Assembly: GCA_019308985.1 (NCBI GenBank)
Contig: JAFDHB010000201.1
Coordinates: forward strand, 1-5,964
DNA length: 5,964 bases
From: Deltaproteobacteria bacterium
GTDB lineage: Bacteria > Desulfobacterota > DSM-4660 > Desulfatiglandales > HGW-15
Reading direction: 5' to 3'
In this document: positions 1 through 5,721 of the stretch, piece after piece
How positions within the stretch are numbered: the stretch's first letter is position 1
Layout of the letters: the number at the start of each line of letters is the position of its first letter
Notes under the pieces: generated by a model
What the model was told of the DNA's origin: nothing
The model's input: the letters and a program-made list of their open reading frames with translations, nothing else
Databases searched by the model: none
Position numbers and translations under genes: made by a program

Positions 1-1251
1 TCCCTCAGCCAGGCAATGGTCCCTGCCGCAGGAACACGTTTTCAGAAGGATGCAGGAGTAGAGGATTCTCCCGAATTAATGGCGGAAGAAATATTGAAAA
101 AGAATAACTACCAGAGTGATCCTGAGCTTACTCTGCACGTGGCGCGAGAATCTTCAAGGCTGGTCGAGTGGTTGAGTGGGGCAATGGGGATCCACCTGGA
201 ACTGGTTACAGAGTTTCTATACCCGGGGCATTCAAGATATCGGATTCACGCAAACAGGAGCAGAAAGGGAGCTCGTCTCATTAACGCTTTGTTTCAATGT
301 CTTAACCGTTTTGAAAGCATCGATATAGCCTATAAAGCTCCCGCCAGAAGGTTGGTTGCAAACTCACTTGATGGGTCTGTAATGGGCGCTGAAGCTGAGA
401 TTGAGGGAGTTGGCAAAAACCTGGCCCGCGCAAAGAAGGTTATCCTAGCACTGAACGGGTTTGGTGCAAATAAGAAGATGCTTGAGGAATACATTCCGGA
501 AATGAAGGATGCTTACTACTTTGGACACGAGGGAAACACCGGAGAAGGCATTTTGTGGGGGCAGGCACTTGGGGCGGCACTTGATTGTATGGGGGCATAT
601 CAGGCTCACGGATCTGTTGCTTACCCGCATGGCACACTCCTTACCTGGGCTGTAATTAGCCTGGGTGGTTACCAGGTGAATTTAGAGGGAGAGCGGTTCG
701 TTAATGAATATCACGGTTACTCAGAGCACGCACTGGACGTCCTTGCTCAGGAAGAAAAAGTGGCGATCGAAATCTTTGATGAGCGCATCTACCGGGCTGT
801 CGAAAACTACGAAGACTTTCAGCAGTGTATTCAAACGGGTGCGATAAAAAGGTTTGAAAGCATTGAAGACCTTGCCCTTTCGTTTGGGTTGCCGGTGGAG
901 CGCACTGTCAGCACCCATGAAGCTTTTCAGAAGGCAGCCATGGGGCAAGGGGCAGATGAGAAAGGACGCACCAGTTTTGGAGAGCCCCTCCGCCCGCCCT
1001 TTTATGCTGCAAAGGTTACCGGGGCTTTGTTTCACACTCAGGGCGGTCTAAAGGTGAACCGGTTCGCCCAGGTATTGAGACCTGATGGCTCTGTGATACC
1101 GAACCTCTATGCCGGCGGAGGAACGGCTGCCGGATTTTCGGGCACAGCAGGACCCTCCGGGTACCTTTCGGCGAATGGACTTTTGGCTGCACTTGTGTTG
1201 GGAAAAATTGCCGGTGAGGAGGCAGGGACTGCTTCCTTGGGCGAAGCATGA
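1..1251 (+). CDS. FAD-dependent dehydrogenase, fumarate reductase/3-ketosteroid dehydrogenase superfamily (5' partial)
   Basis: The frame is open from base 1, and the first codons (SLSQAMVPAAGTRFQ) match the stretch that follows the FAD-binding Rossmann segment in this family. The gene therefore starts upstream; the missing part should be roughly 60-80 residues carrying the GxGxxG motif. The ATG at 16 is internal. Numbering from that Met, visible family marks are: GNTGEG at 173-178; ERFVNE at 226-231, whose Arg matches the substrate-carboxylate/proton-relay Arg region of flavocytochrome c; FHTQGGL at 339-345; and the C-terminal FAD-capping block IPNLYAGGGTAAGFSG (361-376) followed by GYLSANGLL (382-390). 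The family moves hydride between FAD and an alkene/alkane bond, as in fumarate reduction, succinate-type oxidation or ketosteroid desaturation. No signal peptide can be judged because the N-terminus is absent. Where classical fumarate reductases have the NRLGG arginine, this protein has Gly-Tyr, so true fumarate reductase is unlikely. It is probably the first visible gene of the catabolic operon. Family assignment is firm; the substrate is unknown. Confidence 0.9.
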   Translation, partial: SLSQAMVPAAGTRFQKDAGVEDSPELMAEEILKKNNYQSDPELTLHVARESSRLVEWLSGAMGIHLELVTEFLYPGHSRYRIHANRSRKGARLINALFQCLNRFESIDIAYKAPARRLVANSLDGSVMGAEAEIEGVGKNLARAKKVILALNGFGANKKMLEEYIPEMKDAYYFGHEGNTGEGILWGQALGAALDCMGAYQAHGSVAYPHGTLLTWAVISLGGYQVNLEGERFVNEYHGYSEHALDVLAQEEKVAIEIFDERIYRAVENYEDFQQCIQTGAIKRFESIEDLALSFGLPVERTVSTHEAFQKAAMGQGADEKGRTSFGEPLRPPFYAAKVTGALFHTQGGLKVNRFAQVLRPDGSVIPNLYAGGGTAAGFSGTAGPSGYLSANGLLAALVLGKIAGEEAGTASLGEA

Positions 1252-1317
1252 ACCTTGTGCGGGTTTTGAAAGGACGTCAGGTCGTGCTTCGCGGATGTTT
1301 TCATCCCTTTCCAGGAA

Positions 1318-1324
1318 GAGAGGA
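1318..1324 (+). promoter_or_regulatory. Ribosome binding site of first MmgE/PrpD gene
   Basis: GAGAGGA lies 5 bases before the ATG at 1330 and supports that start. A second purine-rich block (AGGAAG, 1313-1318) lies just upstream. Confidence 0.7.
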
Positions 1325-1329
1325 ACAAT

Positions 1330-2688
1330 ATGTCAAATTATCTGGATGAAATTTCTGCTTTTATTTGCAGTTGCCGCTTTTCCGACCTGCCTCAGAAAGT
1401 CATTAGAAGAGGATGTGAGGTGGTGGTCGACACCGTTGCAGTGGTCGCAGCAGGCTCCCGGGAGGAGGAAGTTAAAGCCCTGACGAAGAGGATCATTGAT
1501 GGCGGCGGCAAAAAGAAGGGCACAATTATCGGCACAGGCCTCAGGACTGAGCCTCCAAAGGCAGCGTTGATCAATGGGACGGCTGGCACCTTTCTCGAAC
1601 TGGATGAAGGCAACCAATTCGGGCGCGGACATCCGGGTATTCACGTTATACCCGCCGCTCTCGCCCTTTCCGAGGAGAAGGGTTTCTCCGGAAGGGATTT
1701 TCTGACGGCCCTCATCTTGGGCTATGAGATTGGGACGCGAATCGGCATCGCCTCCAAATTGCGCATGTCCATGCATCCCCACGGCACGTGGGGGACGGTA
1801 GGTGCAGCAGTGACGGTAGGGAAACTGATGGGGTATGACCAACCCACCATGAAACGGATAATCAACGTCAGCTCATCCTTAGGTCTTGCCACCAGTCGGC
1901 AGACCATGCTTCAAGGAGGCACGGTCAGGAATGTCTACGCAGGCGTCAGCGGGTTCATGGGATTCCTGGCCCACGAGCTTGTCCAGTCCGGATTCACAGG
2001 AGAGATCGATGGACTCGGGACTATTTTCGGCACAGTGGTGTCAGACTCTTTTGATCCTAATGCCATGACCGAGGATTTGGGGACTCGGTATGAAATTGCA
2101 CGGAACTACTTCAAGCGACATGCCTGCTGTCGATATAATCATGGGAGTCTCGATGCCCTGGAACAAATTATGGCAAAAAGGCCGGGTGGAAAGTGCAGTC
2201 CGGATGAAGTGATCAAAGTGGAGGTAGAAACTTACTCGTTGGCCGCTCAGCTGTGCGATCAAGACCCTCAGAACGTGCTGGCCGGGAAATTTTCCATCCC
2301 CTTCGCCTTGGCTACGACCATTTTCCACGGGAACTCCGGTGTCGAAAGTTTCCGATCTGAGGCCATTACGAATCCCACGGTCAGGGAACTGGCCAGGCGG
2401 ATAAAGGTGTCCGAAGATCCAAAACTGACGGCAATGATGCCGAACCACAGGCCGTCACGTGTCACAGTGACCTTCAAAGACGGATCGGTTTCAGAGGCCC
2501 AGGTCATGACAAATAAGGGGGATACCGAGGATCCCTACCCTCGGGAAGTCCTGCGCGAGAAGTTTTTTGAACTCGCAAAAGGTATCTGGCAAGATGGCAT
2601 CGCTCAAGAGATTTATGAGGATACGATGAAGCTGGAGTCTCTGGACAACCTCAACCGTCTCACCGAGAAGTTGCGAAAGATTGCTTAG
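1330..2688 (+). CDS. MmgE/PrpD family protein, copy 1
   Basis: This 452-residue protein has the usual length of the MmgE/PrpD family (2-methylcitrate dehydratase PrpD, cis-aconitate decarboxylase, iminodisuccinate epimerase), cytoplasmic enzymes acting on C-C(OH) or C-N centres next to carboxylates. The ATG has a good Shine-Dalgarno. An N-terminal helical half (to about 280) carries the family blocks: LDEGNQF at 91-97 with Asp92; HPGIHVIPAALAL at 101-113 with His101; HPHGTWGTVGAA at 149-160; GGTVRNVYAG at 196-205; and NYFKRHACCRYNH at 259-271 with Lys262. The smaller C-terminal lid follows, with KFSIPF at 320-325 and EDPKL at 362-366. Compared with human cis-aconitate decarboxylase (recalled catalytic Asp93, His103, His159, Lys207, Lys272, Tyr318), Asp, both His and the second Lys are kept. 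The Lys207 position is Arg200 and the Tyr318 position is Phe325. It is therefore probably not a standard PrpD or decarboxylase; the substrate is unknown. It lies 78 bases after the flavoprotein, in a likely operon with the EthD gene and its paralogue. Confidence 0.95.
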   Translation: MSNYLDEISAFICSCRFSDLPQKVIRRGCEVVVDTVAVVAAGSREEEVKALTKRIIDGGGKKKGTIIGTGLRTEPPKAALINGTAGTFLELDEGNQFGRGHPGIHVIPAALALSEEKGFSGRDFLTALILGYEIGTRIGIASKLRMSMHPHGTWGTVGAAVTVGKLMGYDQPTMKRIINVSSSLGLATSRQTMLQGGTVRNVYAGVSGFMGFLAHELVQSGFTGEIDGLGTIFGTVVSDSFDPNAMTEDLGTRYEIARNYFKRHACCRYNHGSLDALEQIMAKRPGGKCSPDEVIKVEVETYSLAAQLCDQDPQNVLAGKFSIPFALATTIFHGNSGVESFRSEAITNPTVRELARRIKVSEDPKLTAMMPNHRPSRVTVTFKDGSVSEAQVMTNKGDTEDPYPREVLREKFFELAKGIWQDGIAQEIYEDTMKLESLDNLNRLTEKLRKIA

Positions 2689-2698
2689 TGCTTCGATT

Positions 2699-2764
2699 CG
2701 CAATTACGGCGGCGTATTTTTCGGGTGAAAATCCTTACTGAGAGCTTCTCTGTTGTGAATTGCG
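2699..2764 (+). promoter_or_regulatory. Leader of EthD gene: inverted repeat and overlapping short hairpins
   Basis: CGCAATT (2699-2705) and AATTGCG (2758-2764) are perfect complements enclosing 52 bases; the right arm stops one base before the EthD Shine-Dalgarno. Inside, TACG-GCGG-CGTA (2705-2716) is followed by TTTTT (2717-2721), which resembles a very weak intrinsic terminator. The same T-run can instead pair as TTTTC-GGGT-GAAAA (2718-2731). The stems are short, so function is only a possibility. Confidence 0.3.
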
Positions 2765-2765
2765 C

Positions 2766-2772
2766 AAGGAGG
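2766..2772 (+). promoter_or_regulatory. Ribosome binding site of EthD gene
   Basis: AAGGAGG is a near-perfect anti-16S match, 7 bases before the ATG at 2780, and fixes that start. An ATG inside the spacer (2775) opens only ATG-CCA-TGA and is not a gene start. Confidence 0.85.
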
Positions 2773-2779
2773 CAATGCC

Positions 2780-3106
2780 ATGATTAAGACCTTGACTTTC
2801 CTGAGAAAGAAACCCGGTATCACTCGCGAGCAGTTTCTCAGACATTGGAAGGAAATACACGGTCCTCTCGCTGCCAAGGTAGTGCCCGGGCTAAAAAGAT
2901 ACGTGCAGTGCCATCCAGTGCCCGGGTTCGCTTCTGACATTGACGGAATCGTGGAACTCTGGTGGGACAATGTCGATGCCTTTAAGGCGTTCCTCGAGTG
3001 GAGAGAAACGGACGGTGCCCGGGCGCTCAAGGACGATGAGGAGAAGTTCGTGGATACCAGGAATTGGATCAGATTTGTTGCTGAAGAGCATATCTTCCTC
3101 GAGTAA
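2780..3106 (+). CDS. EthD domain-containing protein
   Basis: This 108-residue protein is a single EthD/dimeric alpha-beta-barrel domain, the normal size for the family. It opens with a beta strand (IKTLTFLRKK), then PGITREQFLRHWKEIHGPLA (12-31), the classic EthD signature with His22, Trp23 and His27. Next come VPGLKRYVQ (35-43), an ELWWDN strand (59-64) with two adjacent Trp, and a helix leading to the final strand WIRFVAEEHIFLE. No signal peptide or membrane segment is visible. Family members form ferredoxin-like homodimers. The namesake belongs to the ethyl tert-butyl ether degradation cluster of Rhodococcus, where its own role is unclear; relatives include small isomerases, cyclases and monooxygenases. 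Position between two MmgE/PrpD genes implies a role in the same catabolic route, for example isomerisation, lactone handling or protection of an intermediate. Assignment to the family is firm, the activity unknown. Confidence 0.9.
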   Translation: MIKTLTFLRKKPGITREQFLRHWKEIHGPLAAKVVPGLKRYVQCHPVPGFASDIDGIVELWWDNVDAFKAFLEWRETDGARALKDDEEKFVDTRNWIRFVAEEHIFLE

Positions 3107-3262
3107 TTTTCCCGAGCCTTGGTGCCTATTTCAGCATGGTTGAAGAATTGCTTATGAGATGTCTGCACCTGGCTTGAAGAGGCGGCCGTTGTGAGAGAAT
3201 GAGCCCACTATGGTGGGTTCCTTCCAGATCGATGAACTGGATTTGGGAGAGGAGATGGAATA
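3107..3262 (+). other. 156-base gap between EthD and second MmgE/PrpD gene, with a hairpin at 3201-3220
   Basis: This is the longest gap inside the gene set. It holds GAGCCCAC-TATG-GTGGGTTC (3201-3220), an 8-bp stem with one G-U pair and a 4-base loop. No T-run follows, so it does not look like an intrinsic terminator; an mRNA-stabilising or processing hairpin is more likely. I see no credible gene or clear promoter here. Confidence 0.4.
3245..3254 (+). promoter_or_regulatory. Ribosome binding site that supports a TTG start
   Basis: GGGAGAGGAG ends 8 bases before TTG at 3263 and 11 before the in-frame GTG at 3266. The spacing favours TTG. An ATG at 3255 is out of frame and opens only a four-codon ORF (stop at 3267-3269), so it cannot start the gene. 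Confidence 0.65.
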
Positions 3263-4702
3263 TTGGTGAAGGGGCCTTTAAAAGCGGAAGAACATGCAGC
3301 GTCTTATGAAGGCCTCGGCAGTGGTGGGGAACACATCCTTCGTCGAGAACAGGCACGTGACGTTAGCAGAAGGCTGGCCCGTTTCGCGTGTCATTTGGAA
3401 ACTTCGAAACTAGACCCTCTGATCGTGTCTCATTCTGTGTTGATCATTAGGGACACGCTCGGCGCAATGCTGGCAGGATCCACACTACCTGAAATTGGTG
3501 GTCTTGCAGGGATGGCCGAAACCATTGGAGGGCAGGGAAATGCCACTATCATAGGACGCGTGAAAGGGTGTAGCCCCAATTTTGCGGCGGTTGTGAATGG
3601 GGCAGGCGCCGTCTCTTTAGAGTTGGACGAGGGCAACCAGTTTGCGGTCAATCATCCGGCAGCGCATATCTTTCCTGCAGCTTTGGCCCTGGCAGAGGAT
3701 CTGGGTCGCTCAGGACCGGAATTGATAGAGGCTTTCGTAGCGGGGTATGAACTGGCTGTTCGAATTGGAAGAGCCACTCGCCTTCGAAGAGCCGTTCATC
3801 CTTTTGGAACACATAGCATTGTAGGTACTGCTGCCACAGCAGCGAAACTGCTAAGGCTGGGCGTTGAGCAGACGGCAGAAGCGTTGGATCTGGCTGCAGG
3901 CATTACTATTGCATCATCGCAAACTGCCGCCAACATGGGGGCATCGGTACGCAATCTCGTTACGGGTCTGGCTAACTCTAACGGGATGTTGGCGGCCATG
4001 GCCGTGCAGGCCGGGTTTAAGGGCGAAGCGGGATCCATGAACATTGTCTTCGGCGAAATCCTGGGTACCGGTTTCGTTGATGCCGGGCTAAGTGATGGTC
4101 TGGGGTCGGAGTTCTATATTACGAGAAACTATTTCAAGAGGCATGCTTGCAGTCGCTGGAATCACGCCCCCATTGAAGCTATATCAGCTCTAGTCGCTGA
4201 GCGGGACTTTGAAATAAATGATATCGAGGAAATCATTGTGTGGACTTATGATCCGGCAACCCGCCTCAGCTGGGCTGATCCTGCCAATGGGTACGGGGCC
4301 AAGCATTCTATACCTTACAATGTAGCTGCAAGGATCCTGTTAGGTTCAAATAGCCTCGAGGTTTACAGAGATGAGATGCTCAAAGACCCTAGGATTCGAG
4401 CGATAATGAAGCGGGTAATTGTACGAGAGGATCCAGAATTTACTGCGAAACTCCCGGATCTTCGCCCGGCTAGAGTGCAGGTGAAGCTCCGAAGCGGTGA
4501 CATCCTGGAAAAAACCGTGGAGAGACCTCGCGGGGGGTTTGATAACCCTTACACGGAGGCCGAATTAAGAGAAAAGTTTCACCGCCTCGCCGGTATGAGC
4601 GTTCGTGCTCGGAGCGTTGAAAAACTTGAGAAAATGATTTGGGAGCTGAGAGGCATCAAGGATATCAGGGTCTTGAGCCCCCTTTTGCGGGGAATGAGCT
4701 AG
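3263..4702 (+). CDS. MmgE/PrpD family protein, copy 2 (TTG start)
   Basis: This 479-residue protein is a second full MmgE/PrpD member. It is longer than copy 1 because of about 30 extra N-terminal and about 20 extra C-terminal residues. No in-frame ATG exists near the N-terminus; TTG at 3263 is chosen for its Shine-Dalgarno, and GTG at 3266 is the alternative. Conserved blocks: LDEGNQF at 121-127 with Asp122; NHPAAHIFPAALAL at 130-143 with His131; HPFGTHSIVGTAA at 179-191; GASVRNLVTG at 226-235; NYFKRHACSRWNH at 289-301 with Lys292; KHSIPYNVAA at 347-356 with Tyr352; and REDPEF at 388-393. From 111 to 305 it aligns with copy 1 without any gap (constant offset of 30 residues), about 78 identities in 195 by hand count. 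It keeps the active-site Tyr that copy 1 lacks, but shares the Arg230-Asn pair in place of Lys. The function is likely hydratase/dehydratase, epimerase or decarboxylase chemistry on a carboxylate substrate; the specific substrate is unknown. Confidence 0.93.
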   Translation: MVKGPLKAEEHAASYEGLGSGGEHILRREQARDVSRRLARFACHLETSKLDPLIVSHSVLIIRDTLGAMLAGSTLPEIGGLAGMAETIGGQGNATIIGRVKGCSPNFAAVVNGAGAVSLELDEGNQFAVNHPAAHIFPAALALAEDLGRSGPELIEAFVAGYELAVRIGRATRLRRAVHPFGTHSIVGTAATAAKLLRLGVEQTAEALDLAAGITIASSQTAANMGASVRNLVTGLANSNGMLAAMAVQAGFKGEAGSMNIVFGEILGTGFVDAGLSDGLGSEFYITRNYFKRHACSRWNHAPIEAISALVAERDFEINDIEEIIVWTYDPATRLSWADPANGYGAKHSIPYNVAARILLGSNSLEVYRDEMLKDPRIRAIMKRVIVREDPEFTAKLPDLRPARVQVKLRSGDILEKTVERPRGGFDNPYTEAELREKFHRLAGMSVRARSVEKLEKMIWELRGIKDIRVLSPLLRGMS

Positions 4703-4705
4703 CGG

Positions 4706-4746
4706 TTTGCGCGCAAGATGATGAACCCACGATCGCGATGCGCAAA
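4706..4746 (+). promoter_or_regulatory. Inverted repeat reaching into the SDR ribosome binding site
   Basis: TTTGCGC (4706-4712) and GCGCAAA (4740-4746) are perfect 7-bp complements with a 27-base loop. The right arm shares its last As with the Shine-Dalgarno AAGGAG. Two self-complementary pieces, TTGCGCGCAA (4707-4716) and ATCGCGAT (4732-4739), could compete. Pairing could limit SDR translation; this is inference. Confidence 0.3.
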
Positions 4747-4750
4747 GGAG
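4745..4750 (+). promoter_or_regulatory. Ribosome binding site of SDR gene
   Basis: AAGGAG lies 13 bases before the ATG at 4764. The spacer is longer than ideal, but no better in-frame start exists, and the N-terminal beta strand of the SDR fold begins at the right distance from this Met. Confidence 0.6.
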
Positions 4751-4763
4751 ACGGAATTCATAT

Positions 4764-5531
4764 ATGGATGTACCATCCTTTGAACTGACAGGGAGGGTGG
4801 CCATTGTTACCGGGGGAGGCACTGGTATCGGCAAGGCAATCGCTTTTGGTCTTGCAGGGGCGGGCGCAAGTGTGGTCATCTGTGGCAGGCGGTTTAAGAC
4901 GTGTGAGAGCACTCTTAGACAGATTCAGGAAAAAACAGGCGCGAAAGGTATGGCATACCAATGCAACATCTCCAAAAAGACGGATGTCGAAACCATGGTG
5001 AATGATGTATTTGGTAGTCTAGGCCGTATCGATATTCTGGTAAACAATGCGGGTGTTACAAGTGACTATCCATTCCTCGAGCTGCCTGAGGAGGAGTGGG
5101 ACAGGGTGATTAGCATCAACCTAAAGGGTTCTTTCCTTTGCAGCCAGGCTGTGGGCCGAATCATGGCGCGCTCGAAGCAGGGGGTGATTGTCAATATTGG
5201 CTCACAACTTGGAGAAGTTGCCCGGCCGAATAAAGCCCACTATGTTAGTTCCAAAGGCGGGGTTAAGATGCTCACCAAGGCCTTGGCGGTCGAACTGGCG
5301 CCTTACGGTATCCGTGTGAACAATGTTGCTCCCGGGCCGGTTGATACGGATCTGGCTGCCCCCGTCCTGTCAGATCCTCGTTTGCGTTCCGAGGTTATCG
5401 GTAGACTACCTATAGGCCGCATAGGGAAGCCCAGTGAGATAGTGGGGGCTGTCATTTTTCTTGCGAGCGACGCTGCCTCCTTTATTACGGGGGTCACACT
5501 ATACGTAGACGGCGGATATGTGGCCATATAA
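4764..5531 (+). CDS. SDR family NAD(P)-dependent oxidoreductase
   Basis: This 255-residue protein is a complete classical short-chain dehydrogenase/reductase, FabG-like in length and order. Visible marks: cofactor motif TGGGTGIG at 16-23; GRR at 41-43 after the second strand, where basic residues favour NADP(H); NNAG at 94-97; and the catalytic tetrad Asn119 (SINLKG), Ser147 (NIGSQ), Tyr160 and Lys164 (YVSSK). The NVAPGPVDTD block (187-196) and the C-terminal VDGGY follow. The acidic residue usually found after the third strand (C-D-V/L) is Asn68 here (CNIS), a mild oddity near the adenine pocket. Such enzymes reversibly oxidise a secondary alcohol to a ketone in the cytoplasm. As the last gene of the set, 61 bases after the second MmgE/PrpD, it would fit a hydroxyacyl or cyclic-alcohol dehydrogenase step. 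FabG in fatty acid synthesis is less likely, since no fatty acid genes are near. Confidence 0.93.
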   Translation: MDVPSFELTGRVAIVTGGGTGIGKAIAFGLAGAGASVVICGRRFKTCESTLRQIQEKTGAKGMAYQCNISKKTDVETMVNDVFGSLGRIDILVNNAGVTSDYPFLELPEEEWDRVISINLKGSFLCSQAVGRIMARSKQGVIVNIGSQLGEVARPNKAHYVSSKGGVKMLTKALAVELAPYGIRVNNVAPGPVDTDLAAPVLSDPRLRSEVIGRLPIGRIGKPSEIVGAVIFLASDAASFITGVTLYVDGGYVAI

Positions 5532-5547
5532 GTTCCTATTCTGGCTC

Positions 5548-5563
5548 CCCAAGTTACCTTGGG
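5548..5563 (+). terminator. Hairpin just after the SDR stop, possible terminator
   Basis: CCCAAG-TTAC-CTTGGG is a perfect 6-bp stem with a 4-base loop, 16 bases past the SDR stop codon. No T-run follows, so it would be a non-canonical terminator or a 3'-end stabilising hairpin. Confidence 0.3.
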
Positions 5564-5611
5564 CAATGGGCTCGGAGGGCAAAGTATCTCACAGTCTTTT
5601 CACTCGCCTTC

Positions 5612-5638
5612 GCCGGGATGCCCCGGCTCATGCCGGGG
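5612..5638 (+). repeat. Three-arm GC-rich palindrome with two alternative hairpins
   Basis: Arms GCCGGG (5612-5617), CCCCGGC (5621-5627) and GCCGGGG (5632-5638) lie in a row. The middle arm can pair with either neighbour: a 6-bp stem with an ATGC loop on the left, or a 7-bp stem with a TCAT loop on the right. No T-run follows. It resembles REP-type intergenic palindromes or a 3' barrier hairpin. Confidence 0.45.
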
Positions 5639-5659
5639 GCCGCACTGATTACATGCGGC
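5639..5659 (+). repeat. Hairpin GCCGCA / TGCGGC
   Basis: A perfect 6-bp stem with a 9-base loop directly abuts the preceding palindrome. A further GCGGC at 5668-5672 offers a competing right arm. T6 at 5685-5690 is too distant for a classical terminator. Confidence 0.35.
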
Positions 5660-5691
5660 TAAGGGTAGCGGCATTTGGATGGAGTTTTTTC

Positions 5692-5721
5692 TTGACAAGG
5701 AAACAAGAGACAATGTACTAA
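5692..5721 (+). promoter_or_regulatory. Candidate sigma-70-type promoter
   Basis: TTGACA (5692-5697) is a perfect -35 hexamer. At an 18-base spacing lies TACTAA (5716-5721), only 3 of 6 to the -10 consensus; TATAAC at 5733-5738 is a better hexamer but too far away. It would serve a gene beyond the window end. Weak. Confidence 0.25.

Noticed and set aside
1268..1311. GAAAGG/CCTTTC pairing and GGATG-TTTT-CATCC hairpin between the flavoprotein and first MmgE/PrpD gene
   Set aside because: The stems are 5-6 bp and weak, with no T-run and no relation to other elements; probably chance.
1333..1842. Minus-strand open frame of 169 codons inside the first MmgE/PrpD gene
   Set aside because: It lies wholly antisense to a clear family member and its translation shows no domain character; it is a shadow of the real frame.
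2704..3168. Minus-strand open frame of 154 codons over the EthD gene
   Set aside because: The plus-strand frame has a perfect Shine-Dalgarno and EthD signature; the antisense product is low-complexity Ser/Leu-rich with no recognisable fold.
3136..3177. 13-codon micro-ORF in the gap before copy 2 of MmgE/PrpD
   Set aside because: There is no ribosome binding site and it shows no feature beyond chance.
5518..5721. Plus-strand frame of 67 codons overlapping the SDR 3' end
   Set aside because: It starts inside the SDR gene without a ribosome binding site, runs through the hairpin cluster, and its product looks like translated spacer.
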